From: IH12 sp041987265
GTDB lineage: Bacteria; Pseudomonadota; Alphaproteobacteria; Caulobacterales; Hyphomonadaceae
DNA length: 10,653 bases
NCBI GenBank assembly: GCA_041987265.1
Contig: JBHIWT010000120.1
Coordinates: forward strand, 1 to 10,653
Reading direction: 5' to 3'
The notes under the pieces are model-generated. The model had not been told where the DNA came from, did no database searches, and saw nothing but the letters and a program-made list of their open reading frames with translations. Both the position numbers and the translations under genes were made by a program. Positions 4,854 through 10,653 of the stretch are shown here, in pieces. The number at the start of each line of letters is the position of its first letter. Position 1 is the first letter of the stretch.

Positions 4854-6917
4854 ATGAATCCGTCACGACGAAGCCTGCTGTGGAGCGCGACATCCATCTC
4901 GGCACTCGCTCTGGCGTCCGCCTGCACAGGCCCTGAGAACGCGGCCGCTTCGTCCTGGCGCCTGCCCGATCCTGAACCCTTCACCATCACTGAGCACGAG
5001 TGGATCCCGATGCCGGACGGCGTGCGTCTGTCCGCCCGCATCTGGCTGCCCGACAGCGCGACAACCGACCCCGCTCCCGCCGTCCTCGAATACCTCCCCT
5101 ATCGCAAGCGCGACCTATACCGCCCCTACGACGACATCAACGGCGAGATGCTGGCCGCGCACGGCATCGCCTATGTCCGCGTCGACGTGCGTGGCACGGG
5201 AGACTCTGAAGGCGTCATCACCGACGAATACGCTGAGCCTGAACTCGACGACGGCGTCGCCATCATCGACTGGATTTCAAGACAGGACTGGTGCTCCGGC
5301 GCCGTCGGCATGCGCGGTATTTCCTGGGGCGGCATCAACACCCTGCAGATCGCCGCCCGCCAGCCGCCAGCGCTGAAGGCCATCATGCCGATGTGCTCCA
5401 CCGACAACCGCTTCACTGACGACGCCCACTATATCGGCGGCGCGCTCGGCCACACGAATTTCCAATGGGGCCTCCTGTTCAAGAAGGTTATGGCCGGCCC
5501 GCCCGACCCCGCCATAACCGGCGAGAACTGGGCCGACCTCTGGCGCCAGCGCCTAGAAGCCACGCCGCCGATCCTGAAGACATGGACCGAACACCAGCAT
5601 TTCGACGATTACTGGAAACGCGGCTCCATCGCCCTCGACTACGCCGCCATCAAGGTCCCCACCTACCTCGTTGGCGGCTGGCAGGACGCCTACAACAGCG
5701 CCCTCGCGCGCATGAGCGACGCCCTCAACGTCCCGAAGAAAGCGCTCGTCGGCCCCTGGGGCCACACCTACCCGAATATGGCCACGCCCAACGGCCTCGA
5801 CTGGGCGCACGAAGAAGTCCGCTGGTGGACCCATTGGCTCAAGGACCAGAAAACCGGAATCATGGACCAGCCCGAGCTCTGGGCGTTCATGCAGGAGACC
5901 ACAGCTCGAGAATCGCTTCCTGATCCGTTCCCCGGCCGCTGGATTGCAGACCAGATGCCACCGGCGACCGCATCGCTTGGATTCTACCTCAACCCGGACC
6001 AGTCGCTGGGAACCGAAATGGTCGAAGGCGAGCCGCTCCGAACTCCCAACACCGGCCTCGTCGGTCAGACCAGACCCGAATGGCTCGACAGGCTCCCGAT
6101 CGAACAGACCCACGATGACGCGCGCTCACTCGTGTTCGATTCAGCGCCCCTGCAGTCTGACGTTGAAATACTGGGTCATCCGATCCTGTTCCTCCGACTC
6201 GCTTCAGACCAGCCGATCGCCCACATCGCCGTTCGGCTGTGCGAAGTCACTCCGGACGGCAAGTCATCGCTTGTCAGCCACGCCGTGCAGAACCTGACGC
6301 ACCGCGGCGGTCACGAAACGCCGGTCACGCTTCAGCCGGCCGCGCCCTTCGACCATCACCTTGGACTCTCCCTTTGCGGTCACCGGTTCAAAGCGGGAAA
6401 CCGCGTTCGCCTCGCTGTGTCAGAATCCCTCTGGCCGCTTGTCTGGCCGTCCCCGGCAAGGGCGACGCTCAGCATCTACCCCTCCGGCTCCGGTATCACC
6501 CTCCCCATTCGCCAGGACGACGGATCGCCCGCGCACTTCCCTATCCCGGTCCGGACATCTCCCGCCCCGCCCCCCGCAGACTACGCTCCCATCGCTCCCG
6601 ACGCCGACGGCCGCATCCGCATCGTCAACGAAACACCAGCCTTCCCCTATCCGGTCGCAGGGGCAGAAACGGTCCTCTCATCGTCAACAACCGAGATCAG
6701 CGAGATCATCGAAAACCAGCCCGGCACAAGCCGCTGGACGGCGACATCCACCAGCTCATGGAAGCGCGACGACTGGGATTGCGCTATTGAGGCGGGCTAC
6801 GATCTCACCGCGGACGAAAATACATTCTTCCTGCGCGAATGGCTCATCGCACGCCGCGACGGCGAACAGATCTTCGAACGCACCCACACGTCCGAAATCC
6901 CGCGTCGCTTCATCTGA
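4854..6917 (+). CDS. Exported CocE/NonD family hydrolase (X-Pro dipeptidyl-peptidase S15-like)
   Basis: 687 aa from ATG 4854, with GGGAG 10 nt upstream. An ATG at 4833 is in frame, but its purine run abuts the codon directly. The N-terminus MNPSRRSLLW has a twin-arginine motif, then a hydrophobic stretch ending LASAC, a possible lipobox, so export via Tat and perhaps lipid anchoring is predicted. An alpha/beta-hydrolase domain follows: DVRGTGDSEG, the nucleophile elbow GISWGG (Ser157), GGWQDAY (Asp278) and GPWGHTYPN (His304) supply the catalytic triad. The second half, from about LVFDSAPLQSDVEILGHP, is the jelly-roll C-terminal domain of this family. Members cleave acyl, ester or amide bonds (cocaine esterase, X-Pro peptidase, glutaryl acylase types); the substrate cannot be read here. 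It ends 3 bp from the convergent gene's stop. Confidence 0.9.
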   Translation: MNPSRRSLLWSATSISALALASACTGPENAAASSWRLPDPEPFTITEHEWIPMPDGVRLSARIWLPDSATTDPAPAVLEYLPYRKRDLYRPYDDINGEMLAAHGIAYVRVDVRGTGDSEGVITDEYAEPELDDGVAIIDWISRQDWCSGAVGMRGISWGGINTLQIAARQPPALKAIMPMCSTDNRFTDDAHYIGGALGHTNFQWGLLFKKVMAGPPDPAITGENWADLWRQRLEATPPILKTWTEHQHFDDYWKRGSIALDYAAIKVPTYLVGGWQDAYNSALARMSDALNVPKKALVGPWGHTYPNMATPNGLDWAHEEVRWWTHWLKDQKTGIMDQPELWAFMQETTARESLPDPFPGRWIADQMPPATASLGFYLNPDQSLGTEMVEGEPLRTPNTGLVGQTRPEWLDRLPIEQTHDDARSLVFDSAPLQSDVEILGHPILFLRLASDQPIAHIAVRLCEVTPDGKSSLVSHAVQNLTHRGGHETPVTLQPAAPFDHHLGLSLCGHRFKAGNRVRLAVSESLWPLVWPSPARATLSIYPSGSGITLPIRQDDGSPAHFPIPVRTSPAPPPADYAPIAPDADGRIRIVNETPAFPYPVAGAETVLSSSTTEISEIIENQPGTSRWTATSTSSWKRDDWDCAIEAGYDLTADENTFFLREWLIARRDGEQIFERTHTSEIPRRFI

Positions 6918-6920
6918 CGC

Positions 6921-8114
6921 TCAGGGCGCCGACGGCAGGTCAGCGAGGCGCGCCGCTGCATCCGGCATCTCAGGCAAGGGCGCGCTCGGAATCGGCTCAT
7001 ACCAGAACGTCGTCGCCGACCAGTCATCCTCCCGTTCGAACAACGCGTTCATATAGCTTTCGAACCCGGTGATCGTCGCGCCTTCTTCCAGGTTGCAGCA
7101 CCCGATCTGCTGCATCGTCAGCCGCAGACTTTCCGCCCAATAGAACGGATCGACAATATGCCAGCGATACATCGAGATCCTGCCGGTCCCGTTAGAGAGT
7201 TCGAAAGGCGAAGTATCCTCGATCCAGTTGGACCCATTATAGAGAAACGGCGTCTGCTGAAGACCGTATGACAGCCCGACATAATCCTCCGCGCCGGTTC
7301 CGGCGATCGTCGGGAAATCCTCGTCGCCATCGATGAACGCCTTGAACTCGCCCTCACCCCACCACTGGCCGTCCAGCGGCCGCACGCCGATGACGCTGCC
7401 CAGATAGCGTCCCTTTCCCGTTCGCTCCGGAAGGATCTCGAAGTCCTGGCCCTGCACCGTCAGGTTCTCACGCCGGAACAGGACGTGCAGTCGCCCGACA
7501 TCCCCTGCATGCGCGTCGCCGAGAGTATAATCGATGTTGTAGAACAGCGGCATCGGCAAACCCGACTCGTTCACGAACTCGACCCGCGCCGACGAAACAA
7601 ACGGCATCGGCAGCCAGATATTCATGCCCACGCGTTCGCCGACGGAATGCACCGCCGACTGGAACGCATCCGTCCGGCCATGGGCAAAACCGAAGAAGTC
7701 CCCGATCGGCGCCTCGATGCTCGGATGCTCTTGTCCGTCCCACCAGAACCGCACCAAAGCGCCACGCAGGATTTGCGGATCGTTGCGCGTGGTCATCCAG
7801 ATATGGCTGATCGTTCCCGGCCCCTGAATATCGGCCAGCTCCACGCTTTCGCCCGGCATGATGATGCGCATCGGCGCACCCTTGCGGCCCTGCCCCAGCG
7901 GACTGGACGCCTTGCCGCCCTCGCCGACCGCACCGGTCGGATTCTCGAATGAAATCGACCGCGTCTGGATGTGGCCGGCTGGAGCGAGGTCGTAGATCTG
8001 GTTGCCGCTCGAGCCGGTTACCACCCCGGAGGCCGCACCCGGCCGATCTGCCGGTTCGCACCCCACAAGCGCCGCCGACAACAGCGTCGCGACCAACGCG
8101 CCAAGAACTCTCAT
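6921..8114 (-). CDS. DUF2961 lipoprotein, GH172-type glycoside hydrolase
   Basis: 397 aa. ATG at 8114 follows a strong GGAGGGGGAG ribosome site, and the product opens with a lipoprotein signal ending LVGC (Cys19); the longer open frame upstream is Arg-rich noise. The body has DUF2961 signatures: FENPTGAVGEGG, the GPGTISHIWMT strand, RFWWDGQEHPSIEAPIGDFFG, FYNIDY, and WGEGEFKAFIDGDEDFPTIAGTGAEDY (252-278). DUF2961 proteins now include GH172 enzymes acting on fructofuranosyl or D-arabinofuranosyl linkages. Candidate catalytic glutamates are Glu254/Glu256 and Glu276. As a lipoprotein it probably acts in the periplasm or at the outer membrane on furanosyl glycans; the substrate is inference. It lies 37 bp downstream of the HerA-like gene on the same strand. 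Confidence 0.88.
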   Translation of the reverse strand: MRVLGALVATLLSAALVGCEPADRPGAASGVVTGSSGNQIYDLAPAGHIQTRSISFENPTGAVGEGGKASSPLGQGRKGAPMRIIMPGESVELADIQGPGTISHIWMTTRNDPQILRGALVRFWWDGQEHPSIEAPIGDFFGFAHGRTDAFQSAVHSVGERVGMNIWLPMPFVSSARVEFVNESGLPMPLFYNIDYTLGDAHAGDVGRLHVLFRRENLTVQGQDFEILPERTGKGRYLGSVIGVRPLDGQWWGEGEFKAFIDGDEDFPTIAGTGAEDYVGLSYGLQQTPFLYNGSNWIEDTSPFELSNGTGRISMYRWHIVDPFYWAESLRLTMQQIGCCNLEEGATITGFESYMNALFEREDDWSATTFWYEPIPSAPLPEMPDAAARLADLPSAP

Positions 8115-8131
8115 CCCATCTCCCCCTCCGG

Positions 8132-8148
8132 CGCCGCCCAATGCGGCG
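8132..8148 (-). other. Perfect 6-bp hairpin in the HerA-like/GH172 gap
   Basis: On the plus strand CGCCGC-CCAAT-GCGGCG. On the minus-strand transcript it begins 3 nt after the HerA-like stop and ends just before the GH172 ribosome site. No U-run follows, so it is more likely a partial terminator or mRNA-processing/stability stem than a full terminator. Confidence 0.4.
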
Positions 8149-8151
8149 AGT

Positions 8152-9672
8152 CTACCGTTTGCGTGACCCAAACACCCCGCGGAAGATATACTTCGCAGCT
8201 TCCCGCGTTGCAGTGCGGATAAACGTATCCGTCGCCTTCTCGGTCGAGGACTTGCGCCGCGATGTCCGCCGGCTGGACGTCGCTTTCTTGCGCTCCTTCG
8301 CCTTGCGTGCGGCTTCCTTCTCTTCCTTCTTCTTAAGCTCGGCCGCCTCCTTCGCGGCCTGCTCCTCGCGCGCCTCGAGAAGCTCGTACGCGGACTCACG
8401 ATCAATCACCGTGTCGTACTTCCCGATCAGCGGCGAGCCTGCTTGGCACGCCGACCGCTCGATCTTCTTCGCCGGACCTAACCGGGATGAAGGCGGCCGG
8501 ATCAGCGTCCGCTGCACAATCGTCGGTCGTCCCTTGATATCCAGCGTCGAGACAAGCGCCTCGCCCGTACCCAGATCAGTAATCGCCTGCTCGGTGTCGA
8601 TCTTCGGATTAGGCCGGAAAGAGTCCGACGCCGCCTTCACCGCCTTGCGTTCCGTCGGTGTATATGCGCGCAGCGCATGCTGTATCCGCGTCCCCAGCTG
8701 CGCCAGCACGCTGTCCGGCAAGTCACGGGGATTCTGCGTCACGAAATAGACGCCCACGCCCTTCGAACGGATCAACCGCACGACCTGTTCGATCTTGTCG
8801 ATCAGCGCCTTGGGCGCGCCATCGAACAGAAGGTGCGCCTCATCGAAGAAGAACACCAGTTTCGGTTTTTCAGGGTCGCCGACCTCCGGCATCTGCTCGA
8901 ACAACTCCGCCAGCAGCCACAACAGGAAGGTCGAATACAGTCTGGGCGAATTGATCAGCTTGGTCGCATCCAGAAGGTTGATATAGCCGCGTCCGTCCTC
9001 GGTGGTCTTCATGAAGTCCGCCAGTTCAAGAGCCGGCTCGCCGAAGAAGATTTCACCGCCCTCACGCTCCAGCAGCAACAGGGCCCGCTGCACGGCGCCA
9101 ATCGAAGCCGACGACACATTGCCGTACGTCTTGCGAATGTCGGTAGCGATCTCCGCGATATGCGTCAGCAACGAACGCAGGTCCTTGAAGTCCAGCAGCA
9201 GCAGGTCGTTGTCGTCCGCGTACTCGAACGCAATCGTCAGCACGCCTTCCTGCGTCTCGTTGAGGTCAAGCATCCGCGCCAACAGCTGAGGTCCCATCTC
9301 CGAGGTCGTCGCGCGGAGGGGATGGCCGCTCTTGGCGTAAAGGTCCCAGAAGATACAAGGCGCCGCCTTGTATTCCAGCTCGCCCATCTTGATCGTCTCG
9401 GCCCGCGAAACGAGTTTGGGGTGCAGTTTGTTGTTCGGATCGCCCGGCTGCGAAATCCCGGAAAGGTCACCCTTCACGTCCGCGCAGAATACCGGAACGC
9501 CAGCATCAGAAAACTGCTGCGCCATGATCTGCAACGTCACGGTCTTGCCGGTACCGGTCGCCCCGGCGACCAAGCCGTGCCGGTTGGCTTTGCCCAGCAA
9601 CAGGGATTGCGGTTCGCCATATTCCTCGCCGCCTCCGCCCAGGAAGATGCTCGGCAATGTCTCGTCGCTCAT
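8152..9672 (-). CDS. HerA-like DUF853 family ATPase (YjgR type)
   Basis: 506 aa from ATG 9672; an in-frame TTG at 9708 would add 12 unlikely residues. The start region MSDETLPSIFLGGGG is typical of the family. Walker A is GATGTGKT (37-44) after LLLGKANRHGLVAG. Walker B is KLVFFFDEAHLLF, with DEAH at 277-280. A sensor-like VYFVTQNPRDLPDSVLAQLG follows, as in HerA/FtsK-superfamily motor ATPases of the DUF853 group. The end is unusual: a Glu/Lys/Arg-rich stretch of about 60 residues (around 430-490), predicted helical and possibly nucleic-acid-binding, then a short RTATREAAKYIFRGVFG tail. The cellular role of DUF853 proteins is not established. No NurA nuclease, SIR2 or other HerA partner is adjacent, so there is no support for a defence function here. 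Confidence 0.9.
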   Translation of the reverse strand: MSDETLPSIFLGGGGEEYGEPQSLLLGKANRHGLVAGATGTGKTVTLQIMAQQFSDAGVPVFCADVKGDLSGISQPGDPNNKLHPKLVSRAETIKMGELEYKAAPCIFWDLYAKSGHPLRATTSEMGPQLLARMLDLNETQEGVLTIAFEYADDNDLLLLDFKDLRSLLTHIAEIATDIRKTYGNVSSASIGAVQRALLLLEREGGEIFFGEPALELADFMKTTEDGRGYINLLDATKLINSPRLYSTFLLWLLAELFEQMPEVGDPEKPKLVFFFDEAHLLFDGAPKALIDKIEQVVRLIRSKGVGVYFVTQNPRDLPDSVLAQLGTRIQHALRAYTPTERKAVKAASDSFRPNPKIDTEQAITDLGTGEALVSTLDIKGRPTIVQRTLIRPPSSRLGPAKKIERSACQAGSPLIGKYDTVIDRESAYELLEAREEQAAKEAAELKKKEEKEAARKAKERKKATSSRRTSRRKSSTEKATDTFIRTATREAAKYIFRGVFGSRKR

Positions 9673-9879
9673 GTATCTCGTCGCTTTCGAGTTGGAGGTT
9701 GCAGGCAAAGCGCCCCCGTCTAACGCGCCATTCCCTTCCGCAAAATCACTAGCGGGAAGCTAACGCCACGCTCCAGTACAATACTGTATGGCCCTGTCCG
9801 CGCACTGGCCAGACGCCTCGCACCATGGCTGAACGCCTTGCCGCTTCCCATCCCCCGCGGGTCCGGTTAAGCCAGCTGC
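9673..9879. other. Divergent intergenic region between the HerA-like gene and the AI-2E transporter gene
   Basis: 207 bp expected to hold both promoters. Visible structure is limited to the inverted repeat at 9774-9786, with a TACAAT hexamer (9777-9782) overlapping it, and an imperfect CTTCCGC/GCGGGAAG pair (9735-9759). No convincing -35 partner was found. Confidence 0.4.
9774..9786. repeat. Short inverted repeat in the divergent promoter region
   Basis: CAGTA-CAA-TACTG, exact 5-bp arms, about 94 bp upstream of the transporter start. Small, but it overlaps the TACAAT hexamer and could be an operator. Chance occurrence is quite possible. Confidence 0.25.
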
Positions 9880-10653
9880 ATGGAGCCCGACATCGAGACC
9901 CGTTCAAGGTACTTCATCACCGCAGGCGTCTGGATCGTCGCTGTGGCGGCCATCGGTTACGTCCTGAACCAGGGCGCCGACATCCTCACGCCGTTCGCGC
10001 TGGCGGTCTTCATCTGGCTGGTCATGGAAGGGTTCGCCCACACTCTGCGCGAACGCATCCCGGTCATGCCGGTCTTTCTGGCTCACGCGCTCTCGATCGC
10101 CGTTGTCCTGGCGGGCGTCGTCGGCTTCATCGCCGTCATGCGCGGCGCGGTCGCCAGCTTTGCAGAACATGCAGACGTCTACGAGGAACGCATCAACCTC
10201 CTGATCGTCGACGCATACGCTCTGCTCCACCTGCGCGACGCCCCCAGCCTGTCGCAGCTGATCTATTCCGACGCGACCGCCGGCTTCATCGAACCCGTAC
10301 TCTCTTCGGCGCGATCTCTGGCCTCGAACCTGATCCTGATGGTGATCTATATCGCCTTCCTCTACATTTCCTCGACCACCTTCACGAACAAGCTGGACGC
10401 CATATTCACCCGCTCCGACGACCGCTCGCAGGCAAGCGCGATCGGCGCAGCCGTCCGCACGGCAATGGAGCAATACCTCTCCGTCCAGACGGCGCTCAGC
10501 CTGATCACAACGCTTCTGACCTTCGCCACTCTCGAACTGATGGGCCTCGACAACGCGCTGTTCTGGTCGGTCGTGATCTTCATCCTCAACTACATTCCCA
10601 CGATCGGTTCGATCTTCGCAGCTGCACTTCCGGCCCTCTTCGCCATTGCTCAG
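9880..10653 (+). CDS. AI-2E family transporter (PF01594 type), 3' end outside the window
   Basis: 258 codons, open to the last base; family proteins are about 350 aa, so roughly the last quarter is missing. ATG at 9880 is the only option because an in-frame TAA lies four codons upstream; no clear ribosome site precedes it. Hydrophobic segments are near residues 11-29, 34-50, 65-87, 145-165, 203-220 and 226-256, with a polar region at about 95-140 between the third and fourth. That is the AI-2E exporter/TqsA layout. The signature LNYIPTIGSIFAAALPALFA at about 236-255 is diagnostic. Characterised members have been linked to autoinducer-2 export or Na+/H+ antiport; the function here is not determined. 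It is divergent from the HerA-like gene. Confidence 0.9.
   Translation, partial: MEPDIETRSRYFITAGVWIVAVAAIGYVLNQGADILTPFALAVFIWLVMEGFAHTLRERIPVMPVFLAHALSIAVVLAGVVGFIAVMRGAVASFAEHADVYEERINLLIVDAYALLHLRDAPSLSQLIYSDATAGFIEPVLSSARSLASNLILMVIYIAFLYISSTTFTNKLDAIFTRSDDRSQASAIGAAVRTAMEQYLSVQTALSLITTLLTFATLELMGLDNALFWSVVIFILNYIPTIGSIFAAALPALFAIAQ

Noticed and set aside
3343..4905. 520-codon open frame on the minus strand opposite ubiB
   Set aside because: It is antisense to an unambiguous UbiB with all motifs. Long mirror frames are expected in GC-rich coding DNA, and its product is compositionally odd with no recognisable domain.
8152..9672. HerA-type anti-phage system (HerA with SIR2, DUF4297 or nuclease partner)
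   Set aside because: The ATPase is of the DUF853 type, and no nuclease or NADase partner lies on either side; the neighbours are a glycosidase lipoprotein and a transporter.
8677..9723. 348-codon plus-strand frame opposite the HerA-like gene
   Set aside because: It is antisense to a clear Walker A/B ATPase. The translation is Arg/Gln-rich with no domain signal.
1..10653. CRISPR array, tRNA, rRNA or insertion sequence
   Set aside because: No regularly spaced repeats, cloverleaf, rRNA-like stretch, transposase or terminal inverted repeat pair was found on reading both strands.

Overview
The window reads as chromosomal DNA of a high-GC alphaproteobacterium, probably of the Caulobacterales/Hyphomonadaceae type. 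The reasons are the rpsT-mutM-ubiE-ubiB cluster beside a DnaA-like N-terminus, GC-rich codon use, and leader elements resembling Caulobacter-type sigma-73 promoters. The species assignment is an inference. Both ends cut through open genes, so the window may be a whole contig.

Layout. 1-625 (minus) starts as DnaA: domain I and a linker. Where the AAA+ domain should begin, it continues in frame into a lower-GC Cys-pair segment that does not look like DnaA. 626-1059 is the long dnaA leader, with two repeated promoter-like elements and a perfect dyad but no canonical DnaA box. 1060-2330 (minus) holds mutM then rpsT, with rpsT preceded by its own promoter and a hairpin-bearing leader. 2331-2456 is the divergent mutM/ubiE spacer, which carries a nested inverted repeat. 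2457-4776 (plus) is the ubiE-ubiB ubiquinone operon. 4854-6917 (plus) encodes an exported CocE/NonD (S15-like) serine hydrolase. It meets tail to tail, with only 3 bp between, a minus-strand DUF2961/GH172-type lipoprotein (6921-8114). Upstream of that on the same strand lies a HerA-like DUF853 ATPase (8152-9672). 9880-10653 (plus) is the first 258 codons of an AI-2E family membrane protein, cut by the window end.

How the genes fit together. The left half is housekeeping: replication initiation, ribosomal protein S20, repair of oxidised bases, and ubiquinone methylation plus its accessory ATPase/kinase-like protein. The right half is accessory: two predicted exported hydrolases, a HerA-like ATPase and a membrane exporter-like protein. 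No CRISPR array, tRNA, rRNA, transposase or classical defence system was seen.

The most unusual signal is the DnaA domain I fused to a Cys-pair module at the left edge. It could be a novel fusion, but the abrupt fall in GC and change in codon use at the junction, right at the window end, make an assembly chimera or a recombination junction at least as likely.
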